From positions 186,001 through 250,000 of the forward strand of contig BGZK01000729.1 of the NCBI GenBank assembly GCA_005406025.1: DNA of 64,000 bases, in the 5' to 3' direction. The DNA comes from Eumeta japonica. Taxonomy: Eukaryota; Arthropoda; Insecta; Lepidoptera; Psychidae. The notes under the pieces were generated by a model. That model was not told the DNA's origin. It worked only from the letters and a program-made list of their open reading frames with translations, and made no database searches. Position 1 is the first letter of the stretch. The number at the start of each line of letters is the position of its first letter. Shown here piece after piece: positions 49,801-60,171 of this stretch. Both the position numbers and the translations under genes were made by a program.

Positions 49801-50310
49801 TTATATAATAAAAGTTTAATAGCGTTGTACTACATGTCATTGTTACGAGTATTAGTATTAGTGAAAGACATTAAACAAACACCCTGAATTGTTCTAAATA
49901 TTATAAATAAAAAAAATCTTTTAAGCATACTGGTGAACTTCAAAAATTCAAAAAAAAAAGAATTTAACTAATTAATAAAAAAGAAAGAAGGTTAAATTAA
50001 ATCGTAGAAAAACTTTCCTAGAACCGATTGCAATATTGGTTTTGCTTTAGTTTATCATGGACTACGTAATATTGCCAACGGTGAACCTTCTTATATGCAT
50101 TTTTTGATCACATTAAGGACACCATGTCTTTCTGAGAACAAAAAAAATGTTCTTAACATTTTATTTATGTAAAATTATATAAAATAATGTTGATATTAAT
50201 AAGTAGCTGTTGTAATATCGTAGTCGTTCACCTGTTGGGATCGTTGGGGAATAATTCGGGTGAAGCCATGGCCTTGGCGCAGTATATTTTCGTAAGCCTT
50301 ATTTATTTAT
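46801..50310. other. Long gene-free stretch
   Basis: The longest frame, 47075-47401 (plus, 108 residues), starts hydrophobic and Cys/Tyr-rich but matches no family I know. The frames at 49073-49298 are two overlapping chance frames. No splice-linked coding pattern was seen. Confidence 0.4.
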
Positions 50311-50312
50311 AT

Positions 50313-50710
50313 TACTCTCTAAAACTGAATAAGTGGAAAACCACTAATTAATAGTCAATAGCTACTATTTTAAGATGTCCAAAGTATATGACCAGCAATA
50401 AGTGGTTATCCACTCTTTCAATTAATAGAAATGATTACAAATAAAAATTGTAAATTTTTTACTAATTAAAAAGTATAATTCTACTATTATAAAAGTGATT
50501 ATTTTACTAATTGTCAAGTGACTACTAATTCAGTAGTGAAGTTTGGGCCATATTACTTTTCCAATTTGTGAAAAATTACTAATTGAAAAGTAACGCCTAC
50601 AAACTTAGTAAATCTGTAGTAGATTCAACTAAAAATTACTAATTTTGAGGTAGTTTCTACTATTACTACTTCAATTAGTAAAAATTCTACTAATTCAGTT
50701 TTAGAGAGTA
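50313..50710. mobile_element. 398-bp element with TACTCTCTAAAACTGAAT ends
   Basis: TACTCTCTAAAACTGAAT at 50313 pairs exactly with ATTCAGTTTTAGAGAGTA at 50693-50710. The interior is packed with degenerate ACTAATT/AATTAGT motifs on both strands, spaced irregularly. Such elements are known to me from lepidopteran genomes. No protein and no clear target duplication are visible. Confidence 0.65.
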
Positions 50711-51149
50711 CGTTTAGATATTATTTATTTACCGGCAAAGAGATTCATGTGTTACGTATATATTTAATCACATCTACCGGTTCGTAGCCGATTACTGGTT
50801 TGCTGTTTTGATGTAACTTGTTGCGAAGTGATTTAATTTGAGCATATTTACATGAGTTGGTATTTGATCATCGCAGGGGAAGTCCTGATGTTATGCGATG
50901 TACGTACAATCGCCATGAACATAATTATAGTATATTAAAGTATATTAAAATGCGTAAAGTCACGTGAGTTTTTTTGGCCATCTGGCGATAAAAAAAACTT
51001 ATTTGCGTGATAAGCGGGTATCAGCCTACTGTATGATTTATCATCTCGTCCATAAAATAACCTACCCAAACAATTATTAGTAGAAAAAAATGGCATGTTT
51101 GTGATTTCACGACGACCGGCGTCACTACTACATGTACAAAACGCTCGAC

Positions 51150-51189
51150 GCACACACACACACACACACACGCACACACGCACGTATGC

Positions 51190-51221
<32 letters not shown>

Positions 51222-51244
51222 GCACACGCACACATACACACACA

Positions 51245-51296
<52 letters not shown>
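51150..51296 (+). repeat. Imperfect (CA)n microsatellite
   Basis: About 145 bp of CA repeats with GCAC and TACA interruptions. Cys-Val or His-Thr frames on both strands are artefacts. Confidence 0.97.
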
Positions 51297-51300
<4 letters not shown>

Positions 51301-51685
51301 AACAAATTAGTTGTATTTGTTAATACATGCGTAAATTAGCTACACATCTACTATTTACTTTGCCCATCGCATATATGTGTGCTTACAGTATCGTTGTAGC
51401 TATATTCAATGATTTTCGGTGGGTACTCTCTCGACTACACTATGGAGCCCTGTTTGCGTAAACCTTGAGATACTCTGGTGCCTATGTAAGATACTATGAT
51501 AAGACACTATACACATCCGAGAAACACGCATATTGTGCACATACCATTTCTATCCTACTGAAAAGACTTTGGACCTAGTGGACTTTAACCAATAATAGCA
51601 GACGTTGTAAAAATGGTAGACACAAAATATCGGAATACATTGTGTCATAATGTATTTAATAAATTATGATTTAACAAAATGGGGA

Positions 51686-52490
51686 GTAAGGCTTTTTACG
51701 GTTCCATAGTCAACAACGAACCTATATAGTTACCCCATGTCCATCCGTCTGTCTGTCCGTCCGTCCGCCCGCGTCTTAGCGCAGAAACTATTAGAAAGTT
51801 GCAAATTAGTAAGGCCATACATAATAATTACATATACAAAATGGTAGTATATAATCTTCAAAAAAAAACCTTTTTGGAGTACCTCCCTTGCACGTAAAGT
51901 AGGGATAGATTTTACTTTTCTTGTTTCGCCAATAACATGGGATATCGTTAGATAGCACGTTCAAAAGAATTGCGGCTCTGGTAAAACCATTTTTTGATTT
52001 AGGGATCCCTTTAAATGCTCCCCTTGCTAGGTAAATGGTAGTCTTTGGATTTGTGAAAAATTGGCAGTATTATGTATATTTAAATAATGAAAGGAAAATA
52101 TCTTACCTAAGTAGTCGTTACAGGTTAACGAGTAATAGTCCACCAACTTACAATACGTACCAACTTAGGACAAGTAAAAATTAAAACTTGATATAAATTT
52201 CATTGAAAACTACTTACGTAAAGTTGTGAGTTGAGTAAAACAGATAGTCTATATGAGTTTAGGGAATATTACAACAATATTTTGGAAATATAACACAATA
52301 ACACCTTTAGCATCCATCTTATGTGGGCTCATTTTTAGACGTTATTATCCCTTAACCCGTGAATTCAATTAATAGGTTCATAGTATCCAACCAATAGCCT
52401 CCTTATTATTAAACCTGCATATTATGATGGAGCAACTACGAAACCCTATGCATGGACTGATATGCACTTGGCAGTTTTTTTTTATTTTGA
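51686..52490 (+). mobile_element. Lepidopteran GGTTCC-ended repeat, copy B1 (uninterrupted)
   Basis: It starts TACGGTTCCATAGTCAACAA CGAACC with a CTGTCTGTCCGTCCGTCC run, and ends AAACCCTATGCATGG..CACTTGGCAG plus a T-run. It is the same element as copy B2 (57520-60165) in the same orientation, but without the hAT insertion. It therefore documents the empty target site (AACCTATATAGTTACCCCAT). Non-coding. Confidence 0.75.
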
Positions 52491-52925
52491 AGCTGTATAT
52501 GGGTTCTTTAAATTCTGTTGTTTTAAAATAAGTATTTATCTAGTTACGGCGAAGCTGCCTGGCAACCTTAAGATCAATGTAATATGTACCACCAGTTTCA
52601 TAACCGGTAGAATTTGTGTTAGCATAATTTTTGACCCGCTTTGCGCAGTAACAGTGAGGCCGTCTCGTACATTTGTGCATCAGATAAAAGCGCCGGCGCC
52701 GCCCGAGGGCCTGCGCGAGGTGACTTACTGATATGTGCGCGGTGACGCGGCGTGTGCCATTGCGTATTTAAATGAACTCATACTCGCTAGCACTTAAGTT
52801 ACACAAACAGGACGTTATATGAAAACATGTTGTCCAGAGTCAACAGCTTTATCTATTAAGTTTCCTGTAAGTCAAGTATTTCTAAAGTGAATTATTATTT
52901 GTAGACGTGTTCTGAAAGTATAAAA
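52491..52925. other. GC-rich patch, no gene
   Basis: A GC-rich block (52680-52760, AAAGCGCCGGCGCCGCCCGA) stands out. The frame 52462-52731 ends in it without a domain. Confidence 0.3.
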
Positions 52926-52929
52926 GAAC

Positions 52930-53130
52930 TAGCGATCATCCGTCCGCTTCGCTGAGTGTAAATATAAACTTAGCAAGTTTTTTTTTTCAAATGTGCCACA
53001 GCTTTCGCTTCCGTAGCCGTAGATTAGAATTAATTCCTTCGTCTTCTATTCTCGACGACAGTTCTGGTTCCACTGTCGTGTCCAGTCACCGTCCCACTTT
53101 CAATTCCAATTTTCGATATTGGTTCCCTCT
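52930..53130 (+). repeat. Pyrimidine-rich repeat, copy 8
   Basis: It has a head (CATCCGTCCGCTTCGCTGAG), CTTCGTCTTCTATTCTCGAC and a short tract (GTTCTGGTTCCACTGTCG). The minus-strand frame 53030-53215 is an artefact. Confidence 0.55.
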
Positions 53131-53349
53131 TGGGTATAAATGATAGTAATAACAAATTACTCATATATAAATAATTCCGTTTCAGTATAAATACTGTAAC
53201 GGACATCGAAACCACAATGAAATGTATAAATATAATTTTTACTGGTATTTATACATTTTTTTACAAAAAAGGACGTTGTTATATAATATAATACAATCTT
53301 ATTATATTAAACTTATATCCTATTTGAGAATATAATCTACCTCTATGTG

Positions 53350-53640
53350 AAATTTAAGTACAATCCGTCCAGCCGTCAGTGTATGACAAATGTTCATACA
53401 AACCTACTTTTACATTTTCTATATTATAAATAGCGTATAACTATTTACAAACCATTTTGCGTCGACTGATCGTAGCCCTAATTACAATCTACTTGGGCGT
53501 CAGCGTATGATAAATATTCATACAAACATTTTTTTTATTAATTCCACCATTTTAAATGCCATTTATATCATAAGAACCATCTACAGACAATCCTGCGTCT
53601 ATTGACCATAGCCTCATATCTTATACCATATAAAATCGCT
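53350..53640 (+). repeat. Diverged tandem duplication
   Basis: CCGTCAGTGTATGACAAATG TTCATACAAAC (about 53373) recurs as GCGTCAGCGTATGATAAATA TTCATACAAAC (about 53500). Similar flanks (GCGTCGACTGATCGTAGCC and GCGTCTATTGACCATAGCC) lie about 120 bp apart. Two diverged units of one repeat. Confidence 0.55.
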
Positions 53641-54059
53641 TAATAGTTTTTTGCGGGATGCGCGGCTGAAGTAAACCATTTTTATTATACATATGAAGAT
53701 TGCCAATCCTATTTTTAGTTTTTACAGAATAATCACTTCCTCATCGATTGAACTGTAATTTAAGTCTTCTTGCCTCGTAAACTGATTTTCTATGTATCTA
53801 ATTGTCTAGTCACTAGTTTCATTTACATTGGACCTATTTGACGTTAGACATACTCGACTAATGTGGATGCATTGGTGGTTAAATTAAAAATATTCCTTTT
53901 CGAATTGTGTGTTTTGTTTCTCGGAAAACACGTTAAGTTGTCAGTAGCGGCCGATAACATCCCCGCCTGCCCTAGACCAGCGCTGGGGACTTAAAGTCTA
54001 AGCCTCTCAAATGGAAATAAAAAAATTGTGAGGTGTGCTTTAGTAGTGGAGCGATTAAA

Positions 54060-54760
54060 ACTCGATACAGTAAACACAATTTTTGCCTTCTCGTTATGAA
54101 AATTTAAAAATTTTCAAAAAATGGGAAGTTTTTGTATTCAGTCCGATTTTCAAAAACTTAGTTTTCATCAAACCTTGATGTTATAGGGTTCTACGAATTT
54201 ATTAAGACCACATTCCGAGTTATATATTATATGCTCAGACAGACACGGACTATCACAATAGAAACCATGTAAAATGCAAAGCACAGATTAAAATGTTCTG
54301 GACGATCTTTTCCAATTTCTAGAAATGGGCACGGAAGGCCTGCTTCTATCAAAAAAACCAAGGATGGAAAATAAATGGAAGGAGTTTTCTCATTCCCACT
54401 GTATTTACTGACAAACTGTATTTTTTATCTATCTCAACTCCAGTTTCTAGCTAAACTTGGGTAGGTTGCACAAATACCGGTTGGTTAATTCAATATTTAT
54501 TTATTTATAATAGGAATACTTCCGTTATTCCTAAGATATAGTACAACCCACATTCATTTCATATAATTACGCACTCTTCGGTGTATTGGGATTTGACCTT
54601 TTCGGTGAGTGTAACTGGTTGAAGGTTGAGCGAATGGTGATGGTGATGATGATGATGATGACTACTTTCCGAGTGATGTCTGTGTGTGTCCTTACACTTA
54701 TTTAGGGTGTCATACAGAACCCGCTGCAGGGTCAACCATTTTTCCGATCTTTCTTTTGTA
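54060..54760 (+). repeat. Dispersed repeat related to 13840-14290
   Basis: Landmarks TTTTCATCAAACCTTGATG, GTTCTACGAATTTATTAAGA and ACATTCCGAGTTATA, with a second TTTCCGAGTGATGTCTGTG at 54666. A (GAT)n run lies at 54639-54660. Confidence 0.4.
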
Positions 54761-54849
54761 ACTATAAAGTTTTTATTAACCAGTTACAGAAGCCGTAAAA
54801 CGGTTGTGTGTAGTTTCCTACTTGGACAATTTTAAAAGACATGAGTAAA

Positions 54850-56150
54850 TAGAATAGGATACCTTATTACTGGTGCAGTCCTCAGCCTCATTGGCAAACT
54901 GTATGCGAAAATCATTATTGAAAGAGTTGTGAATGAGACTGAAAATACTACCTGGGATGTATAAGCGGGTTGTCGGAAAGAGACTGAGTGTACAGACCAA
55001 GATTTTTCTTTGTGAAACACTTTGAAAGAGTTTTTGGCCAACAGCCAAAAGGTTTTCTGTAGTTTAGATCTAGAAAAGACTTATGATTGAGGGAAAAGAA
55101 ATGATCCATAAAAACCCTATTCATGCATGGTGTGAGTGGCGGATTGATACAGGCACTACAATTCCTATATAGGGGCTTCAATGCTGGCATCAGAATAAAT
55201 TGCGCATATATTGACTGGTTTAACATCCACAGGGGTGTCAGACAGGGATGTGTAACTTCACTGTGCCTATTCAATCTATGGTTTGAAAGAGTAAGATTGT
55301 GAACTAAAAATGGATGAGCTGTCTGTCAAACACCTTATGTACGCCGACGACCAAGTAATTTTTGCGCCGTCGGCGTGAGAGCTGCAGGTGATGGTAACTA
55401 AAGTGAATGATTCAGTTTATAAAAAAGGTATGAAAGTAAATGTTAGCAAGACTAACCTGATGGTGTTTGAAAGAGACAAAAGTACAACTGAGTGCGATAT
55501 ATATGTAAAAGATGAGAGAGTTGAACAAGTAAAAGAATTTGAATACTTGGGTAGTCTATTTATAAATGATAGAAAACATAGTCGATATATTGAAAAAAGT
55601 GTGATAAGTCAATTGGGTCTTGTTTGCTATTATGAATCGCAAAAGTGTCTCAGGGCAAGCGCATTTGTCTATCCATATTCATAATGGGGTTCCTACCTTC
55701 TTATCCTTTCCTACGCTTTCTACGCTTATGTATGGTAGTGGAAGCTGGGTATGGCAGAAGAAAAATGAAAGTAGGATTAATGCGGTAGCGACGGGATTTC
55801 TGTGTGAAGTGTCTCGGAAAGATAGATGTAGGAATAGTGATGTCAGGGAGCGGCATGGTTTGAAAGAAGATTTAAAGACTAGCGTAGAAAGAGGTATGTT
55901 GCAGTGGTTTGGCCATCTGGAATGGATTAATTAAAGTAGACTCCCAAAACAAATCTATAGAGCGAATTGTGTGATGGAAAGGTCGGCAAGGGTCGCCCTA
56001 GAAAATCCTGTGCAGACCGCATTGGTGGTGACCGAAACCGACGAGCTTGCTTGAAAAGATTTAAGAATGTCAGTGAAGCAAGAGAGATATGCAAAGATCG
56101 TGCCATGTGAAAATCTATAGTGTCTGTTTAAGAAACCCATCTAAGAAAAA
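54850..56150 (+). pseudogene. LINE reverse transcriptase with YADD box
   Basis: Read across frames, this is the C-terminal half of a non-LTR polyprotein. Pieces in order are LSLIGKLYAKIIIERVVNET (54880-54940), 'SLDLEKTYD' (RT box A, near 55065), 'LMYADDQVIFAPSA' (YADD at 55340-55351) and KVNVSKTNLMVFERDK. Next is EQVKEFEYLGSLFINDRKHS (open frame 55388-55684), followed by YGSGSWVWQKKNESRINAVA, VSRKDRCRNSDVRERHGLKE, 'ERGMLQWFGHLE' (55620-55934) and a decayed tail to about 56150. It ends in an ATATTATTATTAAA stretch. The signature 'RWFGHLERMNESRLTKQIY' type end is familiar from many lepidopteran RTE-like elements; clade assignment is tentative. Several stops and frameshifts show it is inactive. 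Confidence 0.8.
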
Positions 56151-57515
56151 GGCGTGAATTTATATATTATTATTAAATAGAGCATGTATATTGGCTTATA
56201 ATGTATTAATTATTACACATTTATCAACAGTCCGAACTTGCGATAACCCCAAGGTTCTTCAAACTTTCCCAGACATTATTATCGGAAGGTCACGATGTCG
56301 TTGAATGTCGCATGCCGGTGTTATATTTAGTAAAATATAACGAAATGTGATAAATACATTGGATAATGTATGTTACATCGCAAATGGGCGCTGAAAATAA
56401 GATGCACGCCCGAATCTACTTAATTTAAAATAATTTAGCATCAAAACTACAACTCAAATTTCGATAAAAAAGAAGTATTTTAAAAAATAGAGTAAATGCC
56501 ATAGTATGATACCAAAAATAATCAGTTTGCAATATTTAAAAATTTCCACGTCGATTATGGGTCAAAATAATAAGACTGAAATAAATCGACACCAAAATGA
56601 AAAATTTCAATCCCGCTTGTGATGAAATAAAACTACTTTTCAGAGTGAAAATGAATCGTCTCTGTCATTTATAGGGGAAGAAACACAACAAATGAGACTA
56701 GTTTGAACCGGGTGGACTAAAACAGGGAGCGCTGACGACGAGGATCAACGTTTTCAATTCGCGACCGTCTACGTTGGCCCAATCGTTTCTCATATTTCCA
56801 AATTTAGTGACAATGATAATTCAAAGGAACATATAAACACTGCAAGTGGCAATATAAACAACTAAATTCGTTACTTATTGGATTTAACTGACCCAGAGTT
56901 ACTTCTCATACCCACACCTCGCGAAGTAATAAAAATTGAATTTGTATCCCCAACTGTTTCCGACACCATTTTTTTTTGCTCTTTTATTAAAATTGATCTA
57001 AATCTTTTATGAAAATGGTCCATCGAAAATTAGACTTGTATGACTAGGAATCAAAAAAATTGTATTATTAATAGCAATATAATATTCTAGGGCTCCCATG
57101 AAAATTTATGGAGAACGAATTGATTGTAATATTAAGAAAGAGACAGATATTGAGTATCTGAAATCTTCAGTGAATTAAGAGAAGTATGCAAATATCGTAC
57201 CACGTACATCTGTTTGTCTGTTATCTCAGCCTATCTTTATGAGAAATAGAAGATGGTAATCAACAAACAAAAATTGTTTTACTTCTTCACCAGCTGGGCA
57301 AGCAATCAAAACTTACAAAAACACATATTTTAATTTTTAAGATTCTGTTAAAATAACTGAAAATTTTGGAAAATTCGGAAAAATCTTTTAATCTCAATTG
57401 TCGACAATGAAGTTTTGCGTTAGACGTCACGTTTTGAGTTCTTGGAAAGCATTTCTGACAATTTTTACAACATTTTATAACGTATCATTTTGTATATTTA
57501 TATTATATATATTTT
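56151..57515. other. No gene; a short LINE-tail echo
   Basis: At 57160-57240 a sequence (TCAGTGAATTAAGAGAAGTATG then AAATATCGTACCACG) matches the LINE tail at 56067-56107. It is a small second fragment of the same LINE. Otherwise nothing is recognised. Confidence 0.4.
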
Positions 57516-57550
57516 TTTAGGGTTTTGTAGTCAACAAGGAACCTTTACAG

Positions 57551-59407
57551 CATATGTGGGCAACAACCAGACCGCAGGTTGCATCCAACCCGTTGTATGA
57601 TTTGATCCGATTCGCGATAATTTTGAAAAACCAAATAAGAAAAATTACACGGCTTACACATATTCACGGAATCAAGTTAGCAAGCAAACCGAGTGGCGGC
57701 GATCATCAAAGAGTGAGGCGGCAAACATCAAAGCCTTTGATCTTTGACGCTTCATTGGAGACGCAACAAAATATTATTCTTCTCAATTGTTCTACGCTAG
57801 ACGATTCTAAATCATTCCTTCATTTTGCCTACATAAGCAGGGGGATAGCCCGAACTTTAATTCGGTCTTATTTGAGCTACCGATGTGATAACTTCAACAA
57901 GCGATATCCTAGAGAACTGCTAGTGGCGTCAATTTGCTTTGTGACTTTGTGAGCATCTTGAGTGCTTTTTAATTATATTTTGTTATTAAGTTTATCGGAC
58001 GAAAAGTAAACGAAAATGATGTCTGGTGGAAAAAAACGAAAAGTAGTCGTAGAGGATAGCCATGGTCAAAATTAGTTGGAGTATGCACAAATGGTATACC
58101 ATATATGGTCGGCTTACGTAAAGGTTTCAGCGGAATTTTATATGATAAAGCAACTGGATTAAATGTTAAATGTGCAAAAAGATCATTCGATAGTCCTTCA
58201 TTGCATTATCCACCAACAGAACTTGTGTTCTAAGTCCATTCCATTCAAGACTTCAGAATGTTGTGAATGTGGTAGTAAAAACCATCAATTTTATTCGATC
58301 CCGAGGGCTTAACCATCACCAGTTCAAGGCGTTTTTGGATAAAATATCAACCGAATATGACGACGTAACATATTATTGTGAAGTAAGGTGGCTAAGCAAA
58401 GGGAAAATGCTGAAACGGTTTTACGAGCTTAGAAATGAGACAGCAGATTCTATGCAAATAAAGAATAAACCAATCTGATTTGAGTGACCCAAAATGGATA
58501 TGTGACTTAGTATTTATGGTCGAACTTACAGGCTATTTGAATGATTTAAATTTTAAACTTCAAAAACAAGGATAGTTAGTAAATTATTTGTATAGTCATT
58601 TGAAAGTGTTTCAGAACAAAATCCGCTTGTGGGAGGCACAGATGCTGTCTGGTAACAGTTACCATTTCAACACGCTCTCTGCGTATGAAAATATTGCTTA
58701 TGCTCAATACACTGAAGAACACAAGTTACTGTCGGAGCAATTTTCGAACAGATTTAGCGATTTAAAAAACTTGGAAGATTGTTTCAATTTGTTTTCTACT
58801 CCAACAAAAAGTAATATACAAAATGCTCCACTACAAATACTTGCAAATTAAGTTTATCGATATTCAAGAAAAATTACTCTTAAAATCTAAATTTGAAGAC
58901 GTAGAGTTGTGCGATGTCTATAAAAATACCTCGAAGAAGGTATTTTTGCAGCTTAGAAAGTTCGCGAGAAGATTAATTTTAGCGTTTGGCAGTACTTATA
59001 AATGCGAACAGTTCTTTTCAATGATGAAAGTTAATAAATGAAAACATCGTACAAGGCTGACTGACAATAATTTGGAAAATTCTTTAAGTCTTTGTATCAG
59101 TGAAATTAAACCAAACATCGATGGATTAGTTCACCAAATTCAACCTGAAGTATCTCATTGATACCGGTGCCGTTATTTAACTTTCGTAGTTTGTAGTAAT
59201 TCCAAATTTCACGATTTAATTATAATGTTGTACCTATTTTTTTCATTTCATTTTGTTATTTCATTAAATTGTATTATAATAACATTGTCGTATTATTTCA
59301 TGTCTGATATCTATCGCTAAAAATTATGAACACTTTTGAACGCGGCCCGCGAGCCTATTTGCACACTTAAGTTTGATTCATAACATGTTAAAGATTGAAC
59401 ATACTTC
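57551..59407 (+). mobile_element. hAT-Buster transposon, full-length ends
   Basis: It is 1857 bp with 8-bp duplications CTTTACAG (57543-57550) and CTTTATAG (59408-59415), 7 of 8 identical. The left end is CATATGTGGGCAACAACC and the right end is TTAAAGATTGAACATACTTC. These two ends match, reversed, the right and left ends of the MITE at 9587-9804. The centre of the target is TA, as known for Buster hATs. The interior holds a broken transposase. Inserted in repeat B2, so younger than it. Confidence 0.85.
58016..59161 (+). pseudogene. hAT transposase (ZBED5/GTF2IRD2-like), internally deleted
   Basis: The start MMSGGKKRKVVVEDSHG (ATG 58016) is typical of this group, but a stop comes after 17 residues. 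The sequence then jumps directly to LVGVCTNGIPYMVGLRKGFS (58075-58135), where intact members have a 'LVGVCTDGAPAM.G' catalytic-core motif. The zinc-finger (BED) and first catalytic part are deleted. Next come IIHQQNLCSK (58200s), KTINFIRSRGLNHHQFKAFL, YYCEVRWLSKGKMLKRFYEL, MLSGNSYHFNTL and the C-terminal dimerisation end 'STYKCEQFFSMMKVNK' followed by KHRTRLTDNNLENSLSLCIS. Frameshifts and stops separate them. In insects such proteins are often annotated as GTF2IRD2-like. This copy cannot make a working transposase. Confidence 0.8.
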
Positions 59408-60171
59408 CTTTATAGTGTCACTATGTCATCTGTCTGTCTGTTTAAGTGACTGTTCGTAGTTTCGCTCAGAGAATCGTAGTATAAGGAATCTGAAATTTGA
59501 TATGGGTTTACTTATTAATAATGCCCACAAAGTGATAAAAAAAAATCTTGAAAAATATTTTTTTGGGTTCCTGCCCCACACCTAAAGTGGAGATCTATTT
59601 TTTTCTCGTCTTTACTGTAAGATATTGCAAAACATTACCGACCTGTGAAAATCATTTTTCGATTTATGGATCGGTTTGCGAAATATTAAGCTTTAATGTG
59701 CTAATTTTTGTTAATGTCAACATTCATCATTTAGAGTGAAAATCATAACGACACTAGTAGTTATATTTAACGAAGATAAAAAGAAAAGTGTCACATCTCA
59801 AATATCAATAAGGCTTAAAAGTTAACGAATAATAGTCGAACGACTTATAAAATGTACTTGGAGAAGTAAAAAGCAAAATTTCGTACGAGTTCCATTGAAA
59901 ATTACTTAAATGACGTTGTTGGTTGTGTAAAATATATAATAAATATAAGTTTGTGAATCGTATAAAATTATAGAAGTATAAAAAAAACTAACATCCTTAA
60001 CATCCGTCCTATGTGGAACTGTTATAGATATCACTAGCCATGAAATCGTAACTCAATTAATAAGTTCATAATTTCAAACAAAAAGCCTCCTAAGACCGTG
60101 TGCTGTGAAGATAAACTACGTAACCCTATAATGCGCATGGTCCGACATCACATGGTAGATTTAGTTTATAT

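Larger units (their letters stand above)
57520..60165 (+). mobile_element. Repeat copy B2, split by a hAT element
   Basis: The left piece (TAGGGTTTTGTAGTCAACAA GGAACC, 57520-57550) and the right piece (59408 onward) are co-linear with the uninterrupted copy B1. The right piece has TGTCATCTGTCTGTC, then 'GTTAACGAATAATAGTCGAA', and ends 'GTAACCCTATAATGCGCATGG' near 60140. Bases 57551-59407 between them are the inserted hAT. Confidence 0.8.

Noticed and set aside
50313..50710. CRISPR-like spaced repeats (ACTAATT)
   Set aside because: The repeats are 7 bp, irregularly spaced, in both orientations, and the DNA is eukaryotic.
50935..51310. Three long Cys-Val or His-Thr frames on both strands
   Set aside because: They are translations of the (CA)n microsatellite.
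57554..57952. 132-residue frame at the left end of the hAT
   Set aside because: It begins inside the terminal inverted repeat and runs through the untranslated leader. The true transposase start is at 58016.
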